NCBI GenBank assembly: GCA_964459305.1
Contig: CAYWNA010000012.1
Span: 41,539 to 105,538 of the forward strand
Source of the DNA: CAYWNA01 sp964459305
Lineage (GTDB): Bacteria; Planctomycetota; Planctomycetia; Pirellulales; Pirellulaceae
Reading direction: 5' to 3'
Length of the DNA stretch: 64,000 nucleotides
Shown piece after piece: positions 1 to 7,972 of the stretch (within the stretch, counting starts at the first letter, position 1; the number at the start of each line of letters is the position of its first letter). The position numbers were made by a program, and so were the translations under genes. A model generated the notes under the pieces. That model did not search any database. It saw only the letters and a program-made list of their open reading frames with translations, and was not told the DNA's origin.

Positions 1-1
1 C

Positions 2-520
2 CAGTTCGACGATCAGGTTGTGCTGCACCCGGCAGTTGCCCGGGATGATTCCGGGATATTGCACATGTGGTACAACGGCGTCGGTCCACAGAAATCGTTT
101 CGGGTCGGTCACGCGAGGAGCCGAGACGGCATTCAGTGGGCGCGTCAGAATCATGGCAAGCCGGTACTTGAGCCAAGCGTCGTCGGCGACTTTCACGAAG
201 GGTACGTCTACAACGTGTTTGTGATGCTGGAAGACGGCCAGTTTCACATGTGGTACAGCGCTTGGGCTCGGAACGAACGCAAGTGGGGACCGAATCACAA
301 TTGCGTTACCCACGCGGTCAGCTCAAACGGCGGCGAGTGGAAGAAGGACCCAACTCCGACCCTCACCAACGGAGCCGTGGGCAGTATTGATGAATATGCT
401 TGCTTTGCCTGTAACATCGTTGATCGGGGCGGCGAGTTGTGGATGTACTATTCCTCCGGCTCAGGAAGCACGGGCGGGCCGTATCGTGTCTCTTTGGCAA
501 CATGCCATTTGTCGGAATAG
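2..520 (+). CDS. Glycosidase-like five-bladed propeller protein, C-terminal part (5' end outside window)
   Basis: The frame is open from the first bases of the window and ends with TAG at 518-520, so the 5' end is missing. The visible ~172 residues contain repeated HMWYNG / HMWYSAW / LWMYYSSG blade motifs separated by about 60 residues, and acidic or Asp-Gly turns. These are typical of five-bladed beta-propeller glycosidase-like proteins (GH43/GH32/GH130-like superfamily). In those families each blade places carboxylates around a central sugar-binding pocket, but the catalytic residues cannot be assigned from this fragment. A role in hydrolysis or phosphorolysis of plant or algal oligosaccharides is inferred from the fold and the carbohydrate-catabolic neighbourhood. 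An internal GTG at 20 is in frame but is not likely to be the true start. Confidence 0.6.
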   Translation, partial: QFDDQVVLHPAVARDDSGILHMWYNGVGPQKSFRVGHARSRDGIQWARQNHGKPVLEPSVVGDFHEGYVYNVFVMLEDGQFHMWYSAWARNERKWGPNHNCVTHAVSSNGGEWKKDPTPTLTNGAVGSIDEYACFACNIVDRGGELWMYYSSGSGSTGGPYRVSLATCHLSE

Positions 521-526
521 GGTCTG

Positions 527-685
527 TCATGAAGTGCGGAGCGATGCTTTCTGAACGACATAATCGTCGACCAGCAGTTGCTTAGCGGTTCCGACGTCAA
601 ACGTCGCAGCAGCCGGCGGCTTGCTGGTGATTCCAAATGTAGCTACGGCACAAATGGCGAGCCGAATCCAGGAACTCTGCGACAT
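527..685 (-). pseudogene. N-terminal remnant of a secreted 'VDDY' glycosidase-like gene
   Basis: A short minus-strand frame begins with ATG at 683-685 and encodes a signal-peptide-like stretch (SWIRLAICAVATFGITS) followed by VGTAKQLLVDDYVVQKASL and then a TGA. A 'QL(F/L)VDDY' motif just after the signal peptide is the usual N-terminus of a large family of planctomycete exported sugar-active proteins. Here the protein ends only a few residues after the motif, so the rest of the gene is missing. It abuts the 3' end of the preceding plus-strand gene tail to tail. I read it as a deletion remnant; a genuine ~50-residue secreted peptide is the less likely alternative. Confidence 0.45.
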
Positions 686-797
686 CCGCTGACTTGGCCG
701 CAACTGGCCATCTGTCCACAAGTGCCGGATGCCATGATACGCCTGATCGGACGTTGTTGCGTTCCTCAGTCCCCATCCACAGCTGGACTCCGCACGA

Positions 798-1401
798 TCA
801 CCCGGTCATGGTCTCTCGCATCCACTTCACGTAGTGCGAGGCATATGCGTCGAGGTTCTCCAGCGCGCCGTCGCCTCGGATTTGCGAGCACATTTCGTAG
901 TTGGCGATTCCGTCGAACCCGCCCTCTCTCAACCCGCGGAAGAACGCTTCGTAGTCGATGAATCCATCGCCGAACTTCACGGGCCGCACGAGGTCGGGAT
1001 CGACGCGTTTGTAGTTGATGACGGCTTGGTTCAAACGGTGCCGCGGCAGCCGAACGTAATCCGCGTTGGTCGTGATGGCGGTGTGGGGTGCCATCTTGCG
1101 GGCCGCCTCGTACAAATCTTCGCCTCGCAGCGCCGGCGACCAGGCGTCGAAACCCAGTTTACAGTCCGGCCGATCGATATCGCCCAGCAGCTCGAACATG
1201 GCATCGGTGTGAACGGCCACGTCGTGGTGATTCTGCACGGCAATCGTGACGCCGTGGGACGCGGCCTGATCGCAAATCTCCTATAGCGACCGCACGACGC
1301 CGTTCCAGATCGCATACGGATTGAGCCCATCCACTTCATAGGCGGTGAAAACTCGAATGCCATGCCATACTGCAAGCAATCACGAACGACCGTGTTCTCC
1401 A
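798..1401 (-). pseudogene. Broken sugar phosphate isomerase/epimerase (xylose isomerase-like TIM barrel)
   Basis: The 3' part encodes VQNHHDVAVHTDAMFELL, FDAWSPALRGEDLY, FGDGFIDYEAFFRGLREGGF and NYEMCSQIRG, which are the C-terminal metal-binding and barrel motifs of the sugar phosphate isomerase/epimerase (AP endonuclease 2-like) family. The homology continues upstream through EICDQAASHGVTIA and RVFTAYEVDGLNPYAIWNGV, but these pieces are interrupted by an in-frame TAG at 1281-1283. A reading-frame change around 1340-1350 separates them from ENTVVRDCLQYG. No intact N-terminal third is visible. One nonsense codon plus a likely frameshift and loss of the N-terminus point to a decayed gene. The reading of the frameshift is by eye and could be off by several bases. 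Confidence 0.7.
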
Positions 1402-1664
1402 ATCAACGTTCGGGGATGGACTTGCCGAGGAGGCCCTTTGCACCGTCTGATCACAGGACAGGACCCGGCTTCTCGGACCGGCACACCCCCGGCCTTCCGC
1501 GAATGGTGCGATCATTGATTGGCGTGTATACTGGCCATTGTACGGAATTGGATGTCGAAAAGGGCAAGGCTACGGAGCCGTTGGTATTGACGGTTCGTTA
1601 TTCTGAATCGCTTGCCACCGAGCGATCGCATTCCGGCGGTCGGCAAACCGGAGAGGATTGCATC

Positions 1665-4079
1665 ATGAGACTAGCCACACTTTGCAGGGGAACTCGATCG
1701 CGGTTTTTCATTCTCACGATTTGCATTTCCTACGAGTGCCATTGTCATGCTCAAGCCGCCCCAACGCCATGCATTGTGAATGCCGAAGGGCAGACGTATG
1801 ATTCCCATCCGTCAACGGCGGTGGCGGCGGACGGAACGACATGGATCGCTTGGCACGCGTATCACGGAGGTAACGACCGTGTCTTGTTGCGTCGCATCGA
1901 TGTGAAAGGAAACGCGGGGCCCATCCAGACGGTCAGTCGAGAGGGCAGGGTGCACGGCCCTCCCATCTTGGTTCGGATGGCTGAAGGGTCGTTGTGGGTC
2001 GTCTGGTCGGCAAAGGTGGGCGAGCACTGGCAAGTGTTAGCGCGGTGTCGTTCCGCAGATGCATGGGGCGACGCGGTTGCCGTTTCTAACGGTACGACTG
2101 ACGCGATCTACCCGAGCGCGGCGTCCGTTGGCGACGGGCGGTTGCTGGTCGCTTGGAGTGCCCATGACGACGGACGGTTCACGATTTCCAGCCGCTCGGC
2201 CAACGACGGCGTCTGGCAGGAGCCGGTATCGGTTTCGCTGCCTGACTCCGACGCCTATCGATCCGTGTTCGCCGTGGACGGTTCGTCAACGGCCTGGGTG
2301 TTCTGGGATGCGTATGATGGGCACGAATACGCGGTGCACGGACGACCGGTATTCCCCGAATTGGGTCCGGTCGAACGCGTCAGTCCCGAAGACAAGCACT
2401 GCCTGATGCCGGGAGCGTTGGCGACGGGCCGAGGTACGTACGTGGCTTGGCTACAGAAGACCGATGTGATCGGCGGACCTGGAGCCATCAGCCAGTGGCA
2501 CGAATTGAACATGGCCGAGAAGACCGACGAGGGCTGGAGTGCTATCGTTGACTCGGAGGGCAATCCGAGCGCCGCCGAACTCACTCACGGTCTGATGGCC
2601 AAAATCGAGCCCAAGCCAATCGCCACGTGGGGGTATCTGGGGCGGCGCACCCAACCGATGCTGTTGGAGCATGGCGACGACGTATGGCTCCTGTGGGAAC
2701 GGAAGTCCAACCATCTGGGCAGCACTCCCAATGTCACCGGCGACCTTGTGGGTCGACCGATGCGCGACGGGCGCTGGCACGAACCTGTCGTGCTTGACCA
2801 AGGTCGGATCGATTATCACCTGGGCCATCCAAGTCGCGCGGCAAATCATGAGTTCGTCTTTGTCGCCTCGCAGCTTCCTCGCCAGCGCCGTCGTCTTTAT
2901 CATCGACTGGTCGGTCGCTTGGATAAGGGGTCGGAGTTCGAGCAGGACGAATGGATCGGCTGGCGTCCCGTGAATCTGCCAATCGGGAGTGAGCTGTCCG
3001 AACGTCGGGAGATCCAAGTCGGCCAGCGGATATATAAACTGTATTGGGCCGATTTGCACTGCCATAGCGGATTGACCACCGATGCCGAAGGCGCGCCGGA
3101 TGAGTTGACGTATTACGCGCGCGACCGAGCTCGGCTGGATGTCGTTGTTTTCACCGAAAACGACTTCCTCTACAACGTACCGCTGACAGAGTATGAATAC
3201 GAGTTTGGGAATCTGTTGGCGCGGATTTGCACGAAGGAGGGACGTTTTCTTTCGCTGCCGGGCTATGAATGGACCTCGCGCGTGCCAGGTGATCCCGCCG
3301 CAAGCCTCTCCGATCCAGGCAACTGGACGCCGCCGTACAACAAAGGCACTCACGCAAATCACCGTAGTGTCATCTATCCGCCGTCGGCCGGTCCTCTGCT
3401 GCGTCATCCCGAAGTGGGCAACGACATCGCCAAGCTGAATCGTGCGGTCGCGCAGGCTGGCGGGCTTACTCTGACTCAGCATGACAGATTCCGGCCATCA
3501 GGCCACGAAGTGGAAGTGGGCATGGAGCTCGTGTCCGGCTGGGGGAACTATATTGGCAGGCGCCCGCAATCGTTTTATGACGCGCTGAATCGGGGCGCCC
3601 GTTGTGCGTGCGTTGCCAACGGCGATACACATCGAAGAGCTCCGGGATTGAGTGGAGCACTGACCGGGATCTTTGCGGAGGAGCTGACGTCAGAAGCTAT
3701 TTTCGAAGCGATGCGCCAACGAAGATGCTATGCCACGAGTGGATCGAGGATCTTCTTAGACTCAAGAGCCAACGACAGTCTCATGGGGCAGTCTGTCCAA
3801 GCAGTTGAGAACAGAATCTCTTTGACACTTGACGCGATCGGAACCCGGCCGATCACATTAGTCACTTTGATCCGAAACGGTGAAGAACTGAAGACGTTCC
3901 CCGTACCGGGTGGTTGCGACTTCCGGGCGAGCTACGAAGATTCAGGTTTGACACGAGGCAGGCATTGGTACATCTGGCAAGTGTCGCAGCAGCGTGTGGC
4001 ACCCGCTCTACCGGGCAACGTAAGCGTCGCGCATGGCCATCTTGCTTGGTCCAGCCCGCATTGGGTCGCGGTGGAGTAA
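1665..4079 (+). CDS. Exported PHP-domain protein with N-terminal propeller-like region
   Basis: The start is ATG 1665, chosen because GGAGAGG lies 8-10 bases upstream and a signal peptide follows at once (FFILTICISY core, HCHAQAAP cleavage region). The frame stays open further upstream but reads no recognisable protein. The 804-aa product has a WIAWHAYHGG / LWVVWSAK / WVFWDAYDG repeated region (about residues 35-420) resembling a sialidase- or propeller-type fold. It is followed near residue 460 by ADLHCHSGLTTDAEG, the HxH metal motif of PHP/DUF3604-like phosphoesterase or amidohydrolase-type domains. Later metal-ligand candidates are LTQHDR and VANGDTHRR. The protein probably acts outside the cytoplasm on an unknown phosphoester or sugar substrate. 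It stands alone, with decayed genes on the left and a convergent HEAT gene on the right. Confidence 0.75.
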   Translation: MRLATLCRGTRSRFFILTICISYECHCHAQAAPTPCIVNAEGQTYDSHPSTAVAADGTTWIAWHAYHGGNDRVLLRRIDVKGNAGPIQTVSREGRVHGPPILVRMAEGSLWVVWSAKVGEHWQVLARCRSADAWGDAVAVSNGTTDAIYPSAASVGDGRLLVAWSAHDDGRFTISSRSANDGVWQEPVSVSLPDSDAYRSVFAVDGSSTAWVFWDAYDGHEYAVHGRPVFPELGPVERVSPEDKHCLMPGALATGRGTYVAWLQKTDVIGGPGAISQWHELNMAEKTDEGWSAIVDSEGNPSAAELTHGLMAKIEPKPIATWGYLGRRTQPMLLEHGDDVWLLWERKSNHLGSTPNVTGDLVGRPMRDGRWHEPVVLDQGRIDYHLGHPSRAANHEFVFVASQLPRQRRRLYHRLVGRLDKGSEFEQDEWIGWRPVNLPIGSELSERREIQVGQRIYKLYWADLHCHSGLTTDAEGAPDELTYYARDRARLDVVVFTENDFLYNVPLTEYEYEFGNLLARICTKEGRFLSLPGYEWTSRVPGDPAASLSDPGNWTPPYNKGTHANHRSVIYPPSAGPLLRHPEVGNDIAKLNRAVAQAGGLTLTQHDRFRPSGHEVEVGMELVSGWGNYIGRRPQSFYDALNRGARCACVANGDTHRRAPGLSGALTGIFAEELTSEAIFEAMRQRRCYATSGSRIFLDSRANDSLMGQSVQAVENRISLTLDAIGTRPITLVTLIRNGEELKTFPVPGGCDFRASYEDSGLTRGRHWYIWQVSQQRVAPALPGNVSVAHGHLAWSSPHWVAVE

Positions 4080-4154
4080 TCGGCCAGCCGTTATTCCCGT
4101 GACAGCCAAGACCAAAGAGAGAGAAGAAAGCAGGGTGACGTCTGTTCCAGCTCA

Positions 4155-4179
4155 CCCGTCAGTTTTCCGCTGACACGGG
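4155..4179. terminator. Possible bidirectional hairpin between convergent genes
   Basis: CCCGTCAG at 4155-4162 pairs with CTGACACGGG at 4170-4179 (two-base bulge, seven-base loop containing TTTT). It sits between two convergent genes (ends at 4079 and 4260), where a shared terminator would be expected. There is no clear poly-T tract, so the call is tentative. Confidence 0.3.
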
Positions 4180-4259
4180 GGCGGCGGCGAGATTCAATCA
4201 GCGATCGCGGATAAGCCAATGCCAGTCGGCGAACGTTATGAACTAGAAACAGTTTTGGG

Positions 4260-4760
4260 TCAAACCACATCCCCTGTCAACGCTTCTTCGGCTGCCACGG
4301 GAACCGCGACTTTGGGCTCCGGCTCATCAAATGCATTGAGCACCGGCTCCAGCAGCGTGGCCAGGTCATCACGTTTGGCCAAGTCGTGCACGACGTGGTG
4401 GGCGCCTTGGTACATGCCGCCTGCGGGATCCGACTTCGTCAAGGTCGTCAGCAGCGGCTTTACGGCTTCGGGGCCCAGTGCGATCAGTGCTTCAGCCACA
4501 ACCCAACGCACGTCTGAATCTTCGTCCTCCAGCCCTGCGACCAGCCTGTCCGCTGCGGACGGATCGGCGATCGCCGTGAGTGCCTTTGCGGCTTCCCAAC
4601 GAACGTGCTGCTGGCTGTCACCGAGTGCCGTCAGCAAACACGGTACGGCAGGGGAGCCAAGTTGGACAAGTGCTTCCCGTCCCCGCATCCGCTTGACGGC
4701 ATCCTTGTCCGCGAGAGCGGCCACCAATTCATCGATATTGCGGTCCGATGCATCCGTCAT
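4260..4760 (-). CDS. Small HEAT-repeat protein
   Basis: This 166-aa cytoplasmic protein is made of about four HEAT/PBS-lyase-type helical repeats, for example LVAALADKDAVKRMRGREAL, CLLTALGDSQQHVRWEAAKA and LVAGLEDEDSDVRWVVAEAL. The start is set at ATG 4760 because GGAGG lies 5 bases upstream. A TTG 12 bases further upstream is in frame but overlaps that Shine-Dalgarno sequence. HEAT repeats of this type make protein-protein scaffolds, and the partner is unknown. No signal peptide or membrane helix is seen. It converges on the PHP gene and is followed upstream by a broken MarC gene, so there is no functional context. Confidence 0.75.
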   Translation of the reverse strand: MTDASDRNIDELVAALADKDAVKRMRGREALVQLGSPAVPCLLTALGDSQQHVRWEAAKALTAIADPSAADRLVAGLEDEDSDVRWVVAEALIALGPEAVKPLLTTLTKSDPAGGMYQGAHHVVHDLAKRDDLATLLEPVLNAFDEPEPKVAVPVAAEEALTGDVV

Positions 4761-4905
4761 GATTGCCTCCAATTCAACGGAACGCCATGCAGCGTGTTCC
4801 CCAAAAATGAATCGACGCGTAGAGTGAAACGTTATCCCTGCCCGGCCGGTAACAGCCAGCCGCGTTTACGCAGTATATCCGATTTCTCGCGCACGCTGAA
4901 GTCGG

Positions 4906-5156
4906 CTAGCGGGCCTGCGGTAGCAAACCTTCAACCCCGGCAATGACCATCTGCGTGCCGATCGTCGCCCGTATCATGCCTATAATTCGTGTGATGGCGT
5001 TGACCGCATTTTCACCAAGGCATTTGATCCATCGGTCGCCGAACACAAATGTGAAGTAAGTGATCAAACAGAGTATAGCAAGAGCCCCTACGGTAATCGC
5101 TATGGGGCCGCCCCGCTCGCCGACGCGAAGTTCATTGCTGTAGCGATCGTGCCTAG
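4906..5156 (-). pseudogene. MarC-family membrane protein remnant with frameshift
   Basis: Two adjoining minus-strand frames give consecutive parts of a MarC-family integral membrane protein. LGTIATAMNFASASG (about 5114-5156) matches the conserved 'GP(G)TIATAMNFA' segment. After a shift at about 5112 the second frame reads IAITVGALAILCLITYFTF, then GENAVNAITRIIGMI and GTQMVIAGVEGLL, the usual C-terminal two helices of MarC proteins. The N-terminal half is absent; the next feature on the same strand is the stop codon of a dehydrogenase at 5168. I call it a truncated and frameshifted pseudogene. The family assignment rests on motif recognition and on the join between the two frames. Confidence 0.6.
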
Positions 5157-5167
5157 TCTGGCCTGTC

Positions 5168-6105
5168 TCACAACTTCCACGGCACACGCATCGGCCTTAG
5201 GAGCATTTCGTTGGCTTCGTCGTCGCCTGGAAAGCGTTCCTGTTTCGGGTCCCACTTCACGTTTCGCCCGAGCCGAATGGCCACGTTGCCCAGATGACAG
5301 ACGCTGGCCGAGCGATGGCCGACCTCGGCGGAAGCGATCGGCTCCTTTCGGCTCTTCACGCAGTCCAGGAAGTTGCGCACGTGGGCCGAGGTGGCGTCGA
5401 AACGGATCCCGCCGGACGGGAACTCGGACGTAACCAAGGACTCGGGCTCGCTGCGGGCCTTCCACGGGTATGCGGATGTCTCGATCATACCCTCCGTGCC
5501 CTCGAACCGCGCACCCACCGGCCGCTTATTGGTCTTGCAGACCAGCTCCACGCCGTTGTCGTAGCGGCACAGGAATTCGGTTTCCAGGGCCGTGTTGAAC
5601 AGACTGCCCTCCGGCAACCATTTGGCGCCGATGTACTCGATCTCGACCGGGCCACTGTCGTCCATGCCGAGTCCCCACTGAGCCAAATCGTTCGAGTGAG
5701 CACCGAAGTTTGTCACTTGGCCGCCCGAGTAAGCGTAGTTGAAACGGAATCGGTAGAGGCAACGATCCTTATGGTAGGGCACGTCGGGAGCGGGACCCAG
5801 CCAGCGCTCATAGTCGAATCCGTCGGGCACGGGCGTCGGCTTCCACCCGGGACCGGGGCCTACTTTGTTGTTGTATCCCACGTTCGTGAACACGCGTTTG
5901 ACTTGCCCAATCTTGCCGTTCCGGACCAGTTTGCAGATGTAACGGTTCATCGGATTGCTACGTTCCATGCTGCCGGTCTGGAGGATGCGCTTGTGCTTGC
6001 GAACGGCATCGACCATAGCGCGCCCCTGGCCAATCGTCAGCGACAGAGGTTTTTCGCAATAGATGTCCTTGCCAGCCTCCGCCGCGAGGCCTTCGAGAGC
6101 CTGCG
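5168..6105 (-). pseudogene. Gfo/Idh/MocA family dehydrogenase, 5'-truncated
   Basis: From about 6090 down to the stop at 5168 the frame reads a typical planctomycete Gfo/Idh/MocA oxidoreductase. AAEAGKDIYCEKPLSL is the conserved EKP catalytic-lysine motif, followed by ILQTGSMERSNPMNRY, YERWLGPAPDVPYHKDRC, GGQVTNFGAHSNDLAQWGLG and a C-terminus rich in APWKL-like residues (RPMRVPWKL). Family members use NAD(P) to oxidise sugars or inositols. The N-terminal Rossmann half (~110-150 residues) is missing. Upstream of about 6105 the open frame continues only as the antisense of the heparinase gene. The 783-codon open frame is therefore not a fusion protein. The loss could be a real rearrangement or a misassembly. 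Confidence 0.7.
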
Positions 6106-6109
6106 GCGA

Positions 6110-7972
6110 GCGGCCGATAGCGGCTTGTGGAAGAAGCCGCCCCCGGAGCCGGATTACGACGAGATCAAGGACCGAGCCAAGCGGCGTCTGGCGTACGTGG
6201 CGAGCTTCGCCAACATGCGCCGCTATCACCTGGGTGCCATGCAGCACACGGCGCTGATGTACGCGTTGACCGGCGAGAAGAAGTACGGCGAGGCCGCCAA
6301 GGCGTTGCTGTTGGGCGCGGCTGAATGGGACCCGGAGGGTATCTCGTCGGTGATGGCCCCTTACGGCGACGAAGTCGGCCTGGGACTGGTCAAGTCGGAA
6401 GCGCTGACCTACGACTGGATCTACGACCTGTTGGATGCCGACGAGCGTGCGAAAGCCGAGGCTATGCTGGTTGCCCGGGCGGATCAGATGCTCCGCCGTC
6501 TGGAGCGTCGCGACTTTCTCGCGCGGCCCGAATCGAGCCACGACGGCCGATTGCCCGGCTATCTGCTGGAGCATGCCATCGCCCTGGCCGAACACCCTCG
6601 GGCGGCCGTGTGGATGGACTATGGGCTGAAGACGATCCTCACCGTGTTTCCTCATTGGGCTGGCCGTGACGGCGGTTGGGCCGAAGGAATTTCCTACGGC
6701 ATGGCATACAACACGATTTTCATTACGCCGCTTGAATCGCTGCGCGCGGCGACCGGGTTGGATGTCTGGCAGCGATCGTTCTACCGGAAGTTGCCCTACT
6801 TCTTCTTCTACAACGTCTCGCCGGCTGGCGAGATCGTGGGATTCGGCGATTCCTATGGCGGTAGTGCCATGTCGCGGTCCGGGTCGCTCCGTGCCCTGAT
6901 TCAATTCCACGCCGAGCGCACGAACGATCGCGCCCTCCGCTGGTGGGTCGAGTTGCTGCGAACCTCCAGCGGCGGCAAGCCGTCGCTGTCGCCCATGACG
7001 GGGTCGATCCTTCCGCAAGGCGTCAAACCAGAGGCGCCCGTTGAAATGACTCCGGACGCGGTCTTCCGAGGCGTCGGTTGGGCCGCACTGCATAGCGATC
7101 TGGCCAATCCCGACGAGGATCTGTTCGTGGCGTTCAAGTCGTCGCCTTTCGGCGGCGTGAGCCACAGCTACGCCGACCAAAACAGCTTTTCGATTCTCAA
7201 AGGCGGCCACGCCCTGGCTCGGCCCGGCGGCACGCGCTACCCGCAACACGGCACTCCTTTCCACACGCGCTATACCCAGCAGACGATGGCCCAAAACGGG
7301 ATTCTGGTCGACGGCCGGGGGCAGATCAACCGCAATGCCCGTGCCAACGGCCACATCGTAGCGTTCGAGTCGAAGCCCCACATCGGCTATGTCTGCGGCG
7401 ACGCCGAAGCGGCCTACGGCGACCGCCTCACGCGCTTTCGACGGCATGTTGTGATGATTCGCCCCTCGTTGGTTTGCATCGTCGACGACCTGGAATCCCC
7501 GAAGCCGGCCGAGTGCCAATGGCTATTGCACGCTTCCGAGAAGTTCCGTCTGAACGAGAGCAATCAGACTCTGGTCTCACACCGCGGCGATGCCCAGATG
7601 GACGTTCACTTGATCACGCCCGGCGGATTCAAGTTTTCGCAGACGAACGAGTGGCCCTTGGATCCCAAGACCGGATTCCCCACAGCGAAGAAGCGCGAAC
7701 CCAGCAAGCTCTGGCACTTCACGGCCGCCACACAAAAACGTGCAACCACCCGTCGGATTGCCGCAGTGATGAATGTAGCCACCAAAGCCAAACGGCCCGA
7801 CTGCGACGTCCAGATCAACGACTCCGGCCTCGTCCGCGTGGAAACGAAGACCGCCGAGGCGGATGCAGTGGTCGAGATCGATCTCTCGACCGACCGCGCC
7901 GACGCAGTTCCGCTGTTGAAAGTCCGCTGTGAACCGGACGAAGGTGATGAGGAGACGCTAACGGTCAGATGA
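6110..7972 (+). pseudogene. Heparinase II/III-family polysaccharide lyase-like gene, 5'-truncated
   Basis: About 620 residues, starting near PPEPDYDEIKDRAKRR, look like a heparinase II/III or alginate-lyase-type protein. An alpha-helical toroid region comes first (HLGAMQHTALMYALTGEKKY, then AEWDPEG, then HWAGRDGGWAEGISYGMAY). A beta-sandwich half follows (FGGVSHSYADQNSFSI, then FRRHVVMIRPSLVCIVDDLE). Such enzymes cleave uronic-acid polysaccharides by beta-elimination in the periplasm. The signal peptide and first helices are missing, and upstream of about 6110 the frame is only the antisense of the dehydrogenase. Both genes thus lose their 5' ends at the same point. The 3' end overlaps the convergent PQQ gene by 15 bases. 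Unless an alternative start is used, it is not expressed as a normal exported enzyme. Confidence 0.65.

Noticed and set aside
1362..1664. An N-terminal extension of about 100 residues on the PHP-domain protein
   Set aside because: It has no ribosome binding site and would bury the clear signal peptide that begins at ATG 1665.
5294..6110. Upstream extension of the heparinase frame
   Set aside because: This part is the antisense of the dehydrogenase gene; lyase-like sequence begins only at about 6.11 kb.
5168..7519. A 783-codon minus-strand open frame that looks like one large protein
   Set aside because: Only its last ~310 codons read as a dehydrogenase; the upstream part is the antisense of the heparinase gene and has no protein-like motifs.
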